A DNA stretch of 64,000 nt from Salipaludibacillus sp. LMS25 (GTDB lineage: Bacteria; Bacillota; Bacilli; Bacillales; Salisediminibacteriaceae), in the NCBI RefSeq assembly GCF_024362805.1, contig NZ_CP093299.1:3380001-3444000 (forward strand). Direction: 5' to 3'. Shown piece after piece: positions 25,559 to 35,148 of this stretch. The notes under the pieces were generated by a model. It was not told the origin of the DNA, made no database searches, and saw only the letters and a program-made list of their open reading frames with translations. Within the stretch, counting starts at the first letter, position 1; every line of letters starts with the position of its first letter. The position numbers and the translations under genes are program-made.

Positions 25559-25825
25559 ATGTATGATTATTATGAACGGTTGACTAATCGACTATTGGAG
25601 CAAAATGATCACTTATCTTATTTTGAAGCTCGTACTTGGATTGAATTGTTATGGGAAGATTTTGAGGCGACGTATGCAAAGGCAGGCCAAAAATATAAAG
25701 GGAAAGATACGACAGAAAAAGTGTTATCTCAGTGGATTGATAATTATGGGCCACGACTTCATGAAATATTATTAGAGAAACCAAAGTATAAACAATGGTT
25801 TGAAAAAAAGAAATTTTACCATTAA
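25559..25825 (+). CDS. yfhJ: YfhJ (WVELL) family protein
   Basis: 88 residues, starting MYDYYERLTNRLLEQNDHLS after AAAGGAG. The family signature is ARTWIELLWEDFEATYAKAG and then KYKGKDTTEKVLSQWIDNYG. Helical, soluble, unknown function. Divergent from sspK, as in B. subtilis. Confidence 0.85.
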   Translation: MYDYYERLTNRLLEQNDHLSYFEARTWIELLWEDFEATYAKAGQKYKGKDTTEKVLSQWIDNYGPRLHEILLEKPKYKQWFEKKKFYH

Positions 25826-25920
25826 ATAGGAATTGGAGGGTGTGTCTACTTTAGCAAGCTTTCTTCCAATTATGAGCACGTTAGAAGTTTTGCCTTATGT
25901 GTGAAAGGGTGAGGTAACTT

Positions 25921-26004
25921 ATGATATTAATTTTTTTGAACTTTTTACAAGGAATTGCGTTTTTAGGTTTAGTAATATCGTCCTTCTTTTTATCCCACTC
26001 TTAA
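25921..26004 (+). CDS. Very small hydrophobic ORF ending inside element A5
   Basis: 27 residues, MILIFLNFLQGIAFLGLVISS then FFLSHS; AAAGGGTGAGG lies 7 bases upstream of the ATG. The last five codons, including the stop, are supplied by element A5, so the ORF may be a membrane peptide gene truncated by that insertion. The coding call is tentative. Confidence 0.3.
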   Translation: MILIFLNFLQGIAFLGLVISSFFLSHS

Positions 26005-26100
26005 GGGGCAGTAAAACCCCCCACCTGAAAACTTAAGAAGATCGAAAAAGTTTAGGTGGGGGATGAAGGAAAACGCCCACTGATTGAAGCTTAGCTTTAT
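25989..26100 (+). repeat. Dispersed element family A, copy A5 (internally deleted, 112 bp)
   Basis: Same internal deletion as A1: TTTAGGTGGGGG is joined to ATGAAGGAAAAC, skipping the segment between the two GTGGGGGAT repeats. Left end TTTATCCCACTCTTAAGGGG, right end GAAGCTTAGCTTTAT. Confidence 0.85.
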
Positions 26101-26432
26101 ATAAGTATCTTCAACGAAAGAAGGCCAAAAAGGAATCCTTAAACCGATCTGAAAATTTAATAGTCATAATAGTCAAATTATCTCATGTAATATGGCCCTT
26201 TACCTTTGTATTAATACAATTAGACATCATGTTTGGTTAAACGTAAACGTGATGTCTAATTGTTAAGTTAAAGCTCAAAGAGTGAGTTACGTTCTCTCAC
26301 AATGCATTCCACCATTAATGCACTCAATTTCCTCGCTCTCTTTCTAGTACCAGCTGAAAATCTCAGCAATATTAGCAATGTATTTGAGATCATTAATAAC
26401 AACAAGCATTTCTCACTTTGGTGGATATAGAT
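26101..26432. other. Gene-free stretch with one inverted repeat
   Basis: No gene seen. It contains the inverted repeat at 26217-26262 and, further on, a CT-rich tract (26320-26350). It lies downstream of yfhP (minus strand). Confidence 0.5.
26217..26262. terminator. Inverted repeat, probable yfhP terminator
   Basis: CAATTAGACATCATGTTT (26217-26234) pairs with 26245-26262 with one mismatch. It is 170 bases beyond the yfhP stop and has short T runs on the minus-strand side. Confidence 0.45.
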
Positions 26433-27416
26433 CTACTCTGCAACGACGGTTTCTAATTTTCGCCGAAGAGATGCATTATTATAAATCCACCCAGTGTAAG
26501 AGCTTAAAATACGCAAATCTTCATCCATTCTTACGATTGCCACGAAGGGATAGTGCCCTCTACTACGGTATCGTAAATCAACAAACTTCACAGAATAACC
26601 GTGCCTTTCTATGGAAACTGCCCACCGGTAAGCAGGTGAAAACGAGAGGAAAGCGGCTAAATTTTTATCCTTTCGTGCTGCGTTAATAATTGGATCATCT
26701 GGTATGGGTTCAAAAGGATATGATTCAAAATAATTAATTTTATTTGCTCTGCTTTCAGCAACATACATCATTGATTTCGTTCGAACAACGACATGCCACC
26801 TGCTCCATTTAAAGGTGGGAGAGGTGAATATATGTGTCGCATCAGGATGTAACGTTTTCACATGCTGATAAACACGTCGCTGCGCTTTAATCCGCCAAAT
26901 ATAATAGAGCGCGATAACGCCATACATGGAGAGGAATGTCCACCCAGGGGGGAAACCGAATCTCCAAAGTAAAATACCTATTATATGGGTGATGAAAATA
27001 AAGGCGTCGAAAATATTAATAATACCTAAAGCAAGCCATCTGGAATAAAATGGCGCTAACGCTTTTGTGCCATAAGCATTAAATATATCTACGAATACAT
27101 GTAAAAATACAGCGAGAAATATCCAAGCCCATAAGTGATATAAATTTAAATTTGGTATCAACCAATATAGAAAAAGGGTAATCACCGTCGGCCATATAAA
27201 TAAAAAAGGAACCGAATGGGTGACACCGCGGTGATGCCTGATATATGAGGAATTGTTGTGTAACTTTAAAACGGTGTCAAAATCAGGAGCCTGTGATCCG
27301 GCCAGCACACCAATCATAGCCGCTTGAGTCATTTCAGGGCTGGTTGATACTACTGGATCTAGCGTAGCTAATCCCCCTATGGCAATCCCCATGACAACAT
27401 GGGTTCCTGTATCCAT
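26433..27416 (-). CDS. yfhP: YfhP membrane-bound metal-dependent hydrolase
   Basis: 327 residues. The N-terminus MDTGTHVVMGIAIGGLA carries the conserved His of the YbcI/YdjM-type family, followed by GSQAPDFDTVLKL and HHRGVTHSVPFLFIWP, the metal-binding pattern; four or more membrane helices follow (about 75-185), then a soluble C-terminal domain. In B. subtilis YfhP is reported as a negative regulator of yfhQ-fabL-sspE type genes, but I cannot judge that here. AAGGAGGGAAAC precedes the ATG. It is divergent from mutY. Confidence 0.87.
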   Translation of the reverse strand: MDTGTHVVMGIAIGGLATLDPVVSTSPEMTQAAMIGVLAGSQAPDFDTVLKLHNNSSYIRHHRGVTHSVPFLFIWPTVITLFLYWLIPNLNLYHLWAWIFLAVFLHVFVDIFNAYGTKALAPFYSRWLALGIINIFDAFIFITHIIGILLWRFGFPPGWTFLSMYGVIALYYIWRIKAQRRVYQHVKTLHPDATHIFTSPTFKWSRWHVVVRTKSMMYVAESRANKINYFESYPFEPIPDDPIINAARKDKNLAAFLSFSPAYRWAVSIERHGYSVKFVDLRYRSRGHYPFVAIVRMDEDLRILSSYTGWIYNNASLRRKLETVVAE

Positions 27417-27568
27417 AAAGTTTCCCTCCTTGCTCTTGTTGTATGTCGTGTTTTAGGCTTTATCGTATCATTTAAATAAGCTGTCAGCAAAGTTTTTATC
27501 ACATTGTATACAAAAAGGTTTCTTTAAGCTTTATAATAACCTTTTAGACACCAATATGCATGTGCAAT

Positions 27569-27605
27569 GTGTCCTAACAGGTCAGTACTAATCGATTTAG
27601 GACAC
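27569..27605. promoter_or_regulatory. Inverted repeat upstream of mutY
   Basis: GTGTCCTAA (27569-27577) and TTAGGACAC (27597-27605) are exact complements, 19 bases apart, about 58 bases before the mutY start in the yfhP-mutY divergent region. It could be an operator or a weak hairpin; no known factor is assigned. Confidence 0.35.
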
Positions 27606-27662
27606 GCACACTTATAGTTTATTCATACCCTACTATTAATATTTTCAAAAGGAGAATATAGT

Positions 27663-28730
27663 GTGAAACATATTGACCATGTTCAATTTCAATCTGACTT
27701 ACTCAATTGGTACAATGAGAATAAAAGAGATCTCCCATGGAGGAGAGAAAAAGATCCCTATAAAATTTGGGTTTCCGAAATCATGCTTCAACAGACACAA
27801 GTGGATACTGTTATCCCTTACTATGAACGGTTTATGGCGTTATTTCCAACGTTGAATGATTTGGCAGAGGCGGAAGAGGAGACGGTGTTGAAAGCATGGG
27901 AAGGGCTCGGATACTATTCTAGGGCTCGAAATTTGCATACAGCTGTTAAGGAAGTGGCAGCAACATATGGAGGGCAAGTGCCTAACACGTCTGATAAGGT
28001 AAAAACGCTTCGAGGAGTAGGGCCTTATACGGCAGGGGCCATACTGTCCATCGCCTATAACATACCAGCGCCTGCTGTAGATGGGAATGTGATGCGAGTT
28101 ATATCTCGACTTTATACAATATATGATGATATAAGTAAACCCTCATCACGTCATACGTTTGAAATGCTCGTGATGAAACTCATTTCTCAGGAAAGGGCTT
28201 CTGATTTTAATCAAGCGTTAATGGAGCTTGGGGCGTTAATCTGTACGCCTAAACAGCCAGCCTGTCTGCTCTGCCCTGTTCAAGAGCAGTGCGCTGCTCG
28301 CGAAGAGGGTGTACAGGAGTTACTACCTGTTAAAGCAAAGAAGAAACCACCTAAAAAATTACAGATGAAAGTGGCGGTTGTTAAGGATGGAGAAGGAAAA
28401 ATACTTATTGAAAGAAGATCTGAAACAGGACTTCTTGCTAAACTATGGCAATTTCCTAATATTGAAGCCGTGACTGATTCCAACGATGATTTAAAAGCTC
28501 ATCTAAGTAATTTTGGACTTGATGTAAGCCTCAAGGATGAAGCTGTGCAAGAAGTAAAACATGTTTTTTCTCATATTGTTTGGGAAATGACAGTATATAT
28601 AGCTACTGTTACGAAGGTAGAGGAGGCTGTATTTTACGAAGCAAAAACGAGGTTATTTGTCCAGCGTGATGATATTACTTATTATCCATTTCCTGTATCA
28701 CACCAGAAAATTATCGATCAATCACTTTGA
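27663..28730 (+). CDS. mutY: Adenine DNA glycosylase MutY
   Basis: 355 residues from a GTG start after AAAAGGAG. HhH-GPD glycosylase: the catalytic Glu lies in WVSEIMLQQTQVDTV, the helix-hairpin-helix in LRGVGPYTAGAIL and the catalytic Asp in VDGNVMRVISR. The [4Fe-4S] cluster ligands follow the C-x6-C-x2-C-x5-C pattern (CTPKQPACLLCPVQEQC). The C-terminal NUDIX-like domain (about 230-350) recognises 8-oxoguanine. It removes A mispaired with 8-oxoG. The next SDR gene starts 16 bases after its stop. Confidence 0.94.
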   Translation: MKHIDHVQFQSDLLNWYNENKRDLPWRREKDPYKIWVSEIMLQQTQVDTVIPYYERFMALFPTLNDLAEAEEETVLKAWEGLGYYSRARNLHTAVKEVAATYGGQVPNTSDKVKTLRGVGPYTAGAILSIAYNIPAPAVDGNVMRVISRLYTIYDDISKPSSRHTFEMLVMKLISQERASDFNQALMELGALICTPKQPACLLCPVQEQCAAREEGVQELLPVKAKKKPPKKLQMKVAVVKDGEGKILIERRSETGLLAKLWQFPNIEAVTDSNDDLKAHLSNFGLDVSLKDEAVQEVKHVFSHIVWEMTVYIATVTKVEEAVFYEAKTRLFVQRDDITYYPFPVSHQKIIDQSL

Positions 28731-28745
28731 AAGGGGTTTATCATT

Positions 28746-29504
28746 ATGGATTTACAATTGGAAGGAAAGAAAATTTTAATTACAGGTGGATCGAAGGGCA
28801 TTGGTAAAGGAATCGCAAAGGCTTTTTTGGCAGAGCGAGCGAAAGTTGCTATCGTCGCTCGTGGTGAGAAAGATTTAGAAAAAGCGAAACGAGATTTGCC
28901 AGGAGTGGTAACATTTCAAGCAGATTTAATGGATTCACATACCCGTGAAAAAGTGGTGAAATCTTTTATAGAAATGTTTGGTGGCATCGATATTTTAATT
29001 AATAACGTCGGAGGAAGCAGCGGCGGGAAAACAATGGAAACTGATTTGGGGCAGTTTGAAGATGCGATGCAGCTTAATTATTTCTCAGCTGTTCATTTTT
29101 GCCAGATGGTCGTTCCACATATGCAAAAAAATAAGCAAGGGGCAATCGTTAATATCTCATCCATTTTTGGCAGAGAATCAGGTGGAAAACCAACTTATAA
29201 TAGTGCAAAAGCAGCCTTGATAAGTTTTACAAAATCATTGGCTGATGAGCTAGCACAAGAAGGAATTCGAGTGAATGGTGTAGCTCCAGGGTCTATCTTA
29301 CATCCTACAGGGAATTGGCAGAAAAAACTAGAAGAGGACCCGGAAAAAATTGAGAAATTCGTGAACCAAGAAATTCCGGCTGGAAGATTTGGTACTGTTG
29401 AAGAGGTCGCGGATGTCGTTGTTTTCTTGGCATCTGAGAGAGCCAGGTGGGTAGTAGGTGCTACTTTAAATGTGGATGGGGGCCAATCCAACGCCAATTT
29501 TTAA
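28746..29504 (+). CDS. SDR-family oxidoreductase
   Basis: 252 residues, classical short-chain dehydrogenase: cofactor motif TGGSKGIGKGIA at the N-terminus, NNVGGSSG, catalytic Ser in IVNISSIFG and the YxxxK pair in YNSAKAALISF, C-terminal GATLNVDGG. The substrate cannot be deduced; it differs clearly from the FabL enoyl-ACP reductase further on. AAAGGGG precedes the ATG, 16 bases after mutY, so the two are probably co-transcribed. B. subtilis has no such gene at this place as I recall. Confidence 0.85.
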   Translation: MDLQLEGKKILITGGSKGIGKGIAKAFLAERAKVAIVARGEKDLEKAKRDLPGVVTFQADLMDSHTREKVVKSFIEMFGGIDILINNVGGSSGGKTMETDLGQFEDAMQLNYFSAVHFCQMVVPHMQKNKQGAIVNISSIFGRESGGKPTYNSAKAALISFTKSLADELAQEGIRVNGVAPGSILHPTGNWQKKLEEDPEKIEKFVNQEIPAGRFGTVEEVADVVVFLASERARWVVGATLNVDGGQSNANF

Positions 29505-29842
29505 GCCTATTTTTTCGATTCGCTTATTTCATATAAGTAATTGGAAAGTTGAAAAACGGGAATTTCTATACACGGTTGAATCTCCTTTAGTATCGGTGAC
29601 GAGGAGATTCAACTATTTTTTCTAATGAATTCCCTTCACATCTGTCCTCATTCTACTTCTTTTCTCCAGAAAGCGCCCATCAAAACAGCGATGAGGCGTG
29701 AACTATTCAATATAGAAAGAAACTCTCTTATCACGGATTGTTAGTTCAATTGAAATATGAATGTTTCTTTTGTTTTAAACGATCAATTTCGTTATGCGAA
29801 ATATGTTAAGATGGATAAAAAAACAGGGGGATGGTTATAGAG
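29505..29842. other. Intergenic region before the gamma-glutamyltransferase gene
   Basis: Holds the terminator at 29576-29620 and a promoter-like AT-rich tract (TTAAGATGGATAAAAAAAC ends it). No gene seen. Confidence 0.5.
29576..29620 (+). terminator. Terminator of mutY-SDR operon
   Basis: 11-bp perfect stem TTGAATCTCCT (29576-29586) and AGGAGATTCAA (29602-29612), followed by CTATTTTTTCT. Confidence 0.85.
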
Positions 29843-31456
29843 ATGACACGAATAAAGGCGCTTAATTATCCTTATCCTTCTAAACGGATGGTTACATATG
29901 GACGGAATGGTATGGTGGCAACTTCTCAGCCATTAGCGTCACAGGCTGGGTTAGATATACTTAAAAAAGGGGGAAATGCTATTGACGCAGCGATTGCGAC
30001 AGCAGCGTGCCTTACCGTCGTAGAACCTACGTCAAATGGAATTGGAGGGGATGCTTTTGCCCTCGTATGGACAAAAAATAAGCTGTATGGGCTAAATGGA
30101 AGTGGACAGGCACCCAAAGGTATGTCTATTGAAAAATTGAAAGCGCAAGGCATCGAGCAAATGCCTAAATTTGGTTGGGCACCTGTTACAGTACCTGGTG
30201 CACCAGGAGCTTGGGCTGAATTGTCTGAAAGATTTGGAAAATTACCATTAACAGATGTTCTGCAGCCAGCCATATCATATGCAAAAAATGGCTATCCCCT
30301 CAGTCCAGTATTATCTTACTTCTGGGAAAAAGCGACCGAAAATTTTAATGAAACGTTAAAAGGCGATATGTTCAAAAGTTGGTTCAAAACGTTTGCGCCT
30401 GGTGGAAGAGCACCAAAAGCAGGAGAAATGTGGTGTTCGGAAGGGCATGCTACTACATTGGAAGCAATTGGCCGCACAAGTGGAAAGGCCTTTTACACTG
30501 GCGAATTAGCAGATAAAATGGATGCTTTCTCACGCCAAAACGATGGCTATTTGCGAAAAGAGGATTTAGCAGCTTATAAGCCTGAGTGGGTGGATCCTAT
30601 CAAAGTTCACTACAAGGGTTATGATGTTTGGGAGATACCCCCAAACGGACAAGGGTTAATAACATTAATAGCGTTAAACATTTTAAAAAATGATACATTT
30701 AGTTCGCGAGATAATGAAGAGACATTCCATAAACAAATAGAAGCAATGAAGCTTGCTTTTGCAGATGGAGAAAGATATATTACTGAAGCATCCCATATGA
30801 ACCGATGTGTGGGTGACTTACTAAGCGATACATATAGTGAGGGGAGGCGCCAGCTCATAAGTGATGAAGCACGATTACCGGAAGCGGGAGATCCTTCCTC
30901 CAGTGGAACAGTTTATTTAGCTACTGCTGATGGCGAGGGGAATATGGTGTCATTTATTCAAAGTAATTATATGGGGTTTGGCTCTGGGTTAGTCGTTCCT
31001 GATACAGGTATATCTTTGCAAAATCGAGGACACAACTTTAGTCTTAATCCCAACCATGTTAACGCACTAAAGCCAGGGAAACGCACGTATCATACGATTA
31101 TTCCTGGATTTTTAACGAAAGGTGAAGAGGCTGTAGGCCCGTTTGGCTTGATGGGGGGCTTTATGCAGCCACAAGGGCATTTACAAGTGCTTATGAATAC
31201 AATTGACTTTGGATTAAACCCGCAAGCAGCACTGGATGCCCCTAGATGGCAATGGATGAAAGGTAAAGAGGTTCTGTTTGAACAGTCCGTCCCTAATCAT
31301 ATTATTAACGCGTTAGCTGCAAGGGGACATAATGTGAGACTTAGCCACATCAGTAACGCCTTCGGACGAGGTCAAATTATTTGGCGTGATCCTATAACAG
31401 GGGTATTATGCGGTGGAACAGAATCGAGAACAGATGGAGTCGTAGCGGTTTACTAA
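29843..31456 (+). CDS. Gamma-glutamyltransferase family protein (YwrD-like, cytoplasmic)
   Basis: 537 residues from the ATG at 29843 (an ATG at 29831 is in frame but touches the GGGGG of the ribosome binding site). Ntn-hydrolase of the GGT family: GMVATSQPLASQAGLDILKKG at the N-terminus, EPTSNGIGGDAFALV, and the autoprocessing Thr in SSGTVYLATADGEG (about residue 356), with GGFMQPQGHLQVLMN near the end. There is no signal peptide, unlike secreted GGT; YwrD of B. subtilis is similar. The natural substrate (glutathione-like or poly-gamma-glutamyl compounds) is not known. Two chromate-transporter genes follow 15 bases later, the same association as ywrD with ywrB-ywrA. Confidence 0.87.
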   Translation: MTRIKALNYPYPSKRMVTYGRNGMVATSQPLASQAGLDILKKGGNAIDAAIATAACLTVVEPTSNGIGGDAFALVWTKNKLYGLNGSGQAPKGMSIEKLKAQGIEQMPKFGWAPVTVPGAPGAWAELSERFGKLPLTDVLQPAISYAKNGYPLSPVLSYFWEKATENFNETLKGDMFKSWFKTFAPGGRAPKAGEMWCSEGHATTLEAIGRTSGKAFYTGELADKMDAFSRQNDGYLRKEDLAAYKPEWVDPIKVHYKGYDVWEIPPNGQGLITLIALNILKNDTFSSRDNEETFHKQIEAMKLAFADGERYITEASHMNRCVGDLLSDTYSEGRRQLISDEARLPEAGDPSSSGTVYLATADGEGNMVSFIQSNYMGFGSGLVVPDTGISLQNRGHNFSLNPNHVNALKPGKRTYHTIIPGFLTKGEEAVGPFGLMGGFMQPQGHLQVLMNTIDFGLNPQAALDAPRWQWMKGKEVLFEQSVPNHIINALAARGHNVRLSHISNAFGRGQIIWRDPITGVLCGGTESRTDGVVAVY

Positions 31457-31471
31457 GAAAGGTGTCTTGTT

Positions 31472-32038
31472 ATGAAACAGTTAAATTTATTTATGGCCTT
31501 CCTCAGAGTGGGGCTACTCGGTTATGGCGGTGGGCCAGCAGCGATACCGCTTATTCAAAAGGAAGTGGTCGAGCGTTATGGTTGGATTGAAGAAGAGGAA
31601 TTTTCCGATATATTAGCTATTGGTAATACATTACCAGGTCCGATTGCCACTAAAATGGCCGGTTATATCGGTTATCGCATTTCGGGTGTCATCGGTATGA
31701 TGAATGCGCTAGTGGCTTCGGTCGTACCGACAGTTATGTTACTGATTTTCTTACTTTTTTCATTAGCTTCTTTTCGTGAATACGCATGGGTACAAGGCAT
31801 GACTCGTGGTGTTTTACCAGTAGTTGCTGTGATGTTAGGTGTGTTGACATGGGGATTTATTCAAAAATCAACTGCTGATTACGGGTGGTTGAGAGCGATG
31901 TTATTAGTTATTTTGTCCGTTATTGTTGTACAGTTATTAGGTGTTCATCCTGCGATTTTAATTATGGCACTCATCCTCTACGTCTTTATTAAGCCAGAGA
32001 AACGCAAGGACTGTGAAAGGGCAGGTGAACCCTCTTGA
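31472..32038 (+). CDS. Chromate transporter, first half (ChrA family)
   Basis: 188 residues with the ChrA domain: FLRVGLLGYGGGPAAIPLIQKEVVERYGWI, LAIGNTLPGPIATKMAGYIGYRISG, then four to six membrane helices. It is a half-size protein, and its partner is encoded by the next gene; together they equal one full-length ChrA. Such pairs export chromate or related oxyanions. AAAGGTG precedes the ATG. Likely in one operon with the preceding GGT-like gene. Confidence 0.88.
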   Translation: MKQLNLFMAFLRVGLLGYGGGPAAIPLIQKEVVERYGWIEEEEFSDILAIGNTLPGPIATKMAGYIGYRISGVIGMMNALVASVVPTVMLLIFLLFSLASFREYAWVQGMTRGVLPVVAVMLGVLTWGFIQKSTADYGWLRAMLLVILSVIVVQLLGVHPAILIMALILYVFIKPEKRKDCERAGEPS

Positions 32039-32565
32039 TTTATTGGCACATTTTCCTCGCTTTTTTCATTCCTAATATCGTAGGTTACGGTGGTGGTCCA
32101 GCGTTAATTCCATTAGTAGAACATGAAGTTGTTCATACTTATGGCTGGATGACAGTGGATGAATTTGCCGAAGTATTAGCGCTCGGAAACGCATTACCCG
32201 GTCCGGTTGCCACTAAAATGGCTGGTTTTATCGGGTTTGAGCAAGCGGGAGTTCTTGGTGCGTCAGTGGCTCTATTTGCCACGATCGCACCATCATTAAT
32301 TTTAATGCTCGTGCTCATGGGAGTGCTTATGAAATTTAAGGACTCTTCTAAAGTAAAGAGGTTATCTGCTATTGTTAGGCCGGCGATTGCCGTATTACTC
32401 GGTGTCATGACATATCGTTTTGCTTATTCTTCTTTAAGTGATAATGGCTGGATACATACGATTTTTTTGTTAGGGTCCAGTTATTTTCTTATGGAAGTTA
32501 AAAAGGTTCATCCTGCATTTGTAATAACCGCTGCACTCGTTTACGGGGCGCTATTTTTAGCTTAA
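32035..32565 (+). CDS. Chromate transporter, second half (ChrA family)
   Basis: 176 residues starting at TTG that overlaps the stop of the first half (TTGA), so translation is coupled. Same domain again: NIVGYGGGPALIPLVEHEVVHTYGWM and LALGNALPGPVATKMAGFIGF. The paired halves probably insert with opposite topology and form a dimer. Confidence 0.88.
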   Translation: MIYWHIFLAFFIPNIVGYGGGPALIPLVEHEVVHTYGWMTVDEFAEVLALGNALPGPVATKMAGFIGFEQAGVLGASVALFATIAPSLILMLVLMGVLMKFKDSSKVKRLSAIVRPAIAVLLGVMTYRFAYSSLSDNGWIHTIFLLGSSYFLMEVKKVHPAFVITAALVYGALFLA

Positions 32566-32570
32566 TTCAT

Positions 32571-32607
32571 AAGAGAAAAGCTCCGTCTAATCGGAGTTTT
32601 TTCTCTT
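32571..32607 (+). terminator. Terminator of the GGT-chromate operon
   Basis: AAGAGAAAAGCTCCG (32571-32585) pairs with CGGAGTTTTTTCTCTT (32592-32607). Confidence 0.75.
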
Positions 32608-32619
32608 GTGTACCATTAT

Positions 32620-32844
32620 TTAATCAAAATGAGGTCTCGTACCACTTGTCCACTCTGCCTCTAATGACGTTAATCCGTCACGAGACATAATTTCCTCGAC
32701 AATTTCACGATGGATCGTGACGCCTTCTGCACTTAAATAAGGTGAAATCTGTTGAAACAAATGGTGAAAATAAGCTAACTCTTTCTCGGTCCATTCTGTT
32801 TTAGGGGTCATGGTTAATTCAGCCATGTCTCTGCCAACATACAT
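32620..32844 (-). CDS. Unidentified 74-residue acidic protein
   Basis: Begins MYVGRDMAELTMTPKTEWTE after AGGAGG and ends in SGTRPHFD. Mostly helical (ELAYFHHLFQQISPYLSAEG), acidic, no membrane segment. I do not recognise it; small proteins like this are common next to fabL in bacilli. Divergent from fabL with about 100 bases between starts. Confidence 0.7.
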   Translation of the reverse strand: MYVGRDMAELTMTPKTEWTEKELAYFHHLFQQISPYLSAEGVTIHREIVEEIMSRDGLTSLEAEWTSGTRPHFD

Positions 32845-32940
32845 AGGTGTGCCTCCTAGTGTATAATCATTACGTGTAGTTTTTCAATGAAAGATTAGAT
32901 TATACATTAGAACGAAAAAAGCATATATTAAAGGAGATAA

Positions 32941-33708
<768 letters not shown>

Positions 33709-33936
33709 CGGTTTTGATGGATAAGCGATGAAGAATCTTAAGTTATCAATGTGATTATATTGGGCTTGTTATATTAATACAAGCGCAACAAAACAAGATA
33801 CTTAATACAAGCTGTGAGCAAGTGAGCAGGAACAAACATGTAACCCTTTTATCTTAAGAAATGGAAAAAAACGATAGTTTTTTTGTGGTTAATAGATAGG
33901 TTGTTGGACATATTAAGTCATGTGGAGGTGATACAC

Positions 33937-34125
33937 ATGAAAAATAACCAACAACCAAACGCTTCTAAAACAAATGTTCAACAAGTTCAGAAGCAAAATC
34001 AAAAGTCTGCCCAAGGTCAGAACTATGAATTTGCAAGTGAAACTGACGCTCAAGAAGTGCGTCAACAAAATCAACAGTCTGAGCAAAAGAAACAACAAAC
34101 ATCTTCGAAAAAACAGCAAAAGTAA
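33937..34125 (+). CDS. sspE: Gamma-type small acid-soluble spore protein
   Basis: 62 residues with the composition of SspE: no Cys, very rich in Gln, Asn, Ser and Lys. Two copies of the repeat around the GPR protease site: QNYEFASETDAQEVRQQNQQS preserves the (E)FASETDAQ site, while the first copy is divergent. It is an amino acid store in the spore core, degraded at germination. GGAGGTGAT precedes the ATG at 33937. Confidence 0.88.
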   Translation: MKNNQQPNASKTNVQQVQKQNQKSAQGQNYEFASETDAQEVRQQNQQSEQKKQQTSSKKQQK

Positions 34126-34173
34126 TTTGAATTACGTATTCACTGTCAATTAAAACGATAGCGATTGTTTAAA

Positions 34174-34220
34174 GAGGATGACTCAGTTAGGCATGTTCCT
34201 ATTTGAGCCATCCTCTTTCT
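34174..34220 (+). terminator. sspE terminator
   Basis: GAGGATGACTCA (34174-34185) and TGAGCCATCCTC (34204-34215), one mismatch, followed by TTTCTTG. Confidence 0.8.
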
Positions 34221-34385
34221 TGTTAGTTAACCTGTCAACAGAATGCTTTACAAGAAAAAACGTCTTTCAATAGAGAATTGGGAAGTTTTCCTTTGTATCA
34301 TTTTAAAATGTATGAAAGAATAGTATAATAAATATGATTAATGTGAGTGAGCAATAATTTATTGAGTCCTAAAGCCGTCATACCT

Positions 34386-34525
34386 TTTATCACAGATAAT
34401 CGTCCGTCAAACGCCCTCCTTATTAATAGAGAGTGCGGGAGATAACGGACGCTAATGTCCTGATTGACTCAACTACCAATCAGTGGGAGAAGGACGAAAA
34501 TTCTTACTGATTGAAGGGTCGTTAT
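34386..34525 (+). repeat. Dispersed element family B, copy B7 (long form)
   Basis: Starts TTTATCACAGATAATCGTCC, has AACGGACGCTAATGTCCTGA, then the CCAATCAGTGGGAG...CTTACTGATT hairpin and GAAGGGTCGTTAT. It ends 27 bases before the ATG of the DUF3939-like gene and so forms its leader. Confidence 0.85.
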
Positions 34526-34551
34526 GACAGATTTTTCAAGGGAGGATAAAT

Positions 34552-35010
34552 ATGTTTTTCCGGCGAAAACCCGAAAACAAAAGGAGGCAACACACTAAAG
34601 AATCAATTGATGTTATATCGGTAACAATTGAAGAGGTGCAAGAAGCTGTTAATAATTTTACGAAAGAGTTAAACGAAGATATTTCTTTACGGAGCATTAT
34701 TCGTGATAATCATGAAATTGATTTCGACCTTTTGCACAAATACTTAGGTGGTAAACCGGATAGACCATTTTATATGTCTAAAGAAACCTTTGAAATTTTT
34801 GAAGATCCAGATTTCCCTAAATATATTGATCATTGTCAGATAGCATGTGATCAATATTATATGGAGACTGGTAAAGAACCCCTTGTACCAGGAGATAAAA
34901 CGAACAAGATCAGCTATTTTAAGTTGAAAAATTATCTCATTGAGCATCCACCTATTGATCTTTACCTGGATGTGAGAGATCGGATGGTGACGCCTAGAAA
35001 ACAGGCATAA
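34552..35010 (+). CDS. DUF3939-like protein
   Basis: 152 residues. A basic N-terminus (MFFRRKPENKRR) precedes a soluble domain with VTIEEVQEAVNNFTKEL, LLHKYLGGKPDRPFYMSKETFEIFED and YYMETGKEPLVPGD. The layout agrees with the DUF3939 family of bacilli as I remember it; function unknown. GGGAGGATAA precedes the ATG. It occupies the place between sspE and ygaC held by ygaB in B. subtilis. Confidence 0.65.
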   Translation: MFFRRKPENKRRQHTKESIDVISVTIEEVQEAVNNFTKELNEDISLRSIIRDNHEIDFDLLHKYLGGKPDRPFYMSKETFEIFEDPDFPKYIDHCQIACDQYYMETGKEPLVPGDKTNKISYFKLKNYLIEHPPIDLYLDVRDRMVTPRKQA

Positions 35011-35148
35011 TGCGGCTCGGTTCCATCGCTGTATTTATCACTAAATAGCTGAGCTTTTGACCGTTAAAATGAAAGAGCCGTACGACAGATTTTTTTATAC
35101 TTTACATCTTGTGGAGACGAGAGAAAGTATAAAGAAAGGAGTAACAAT

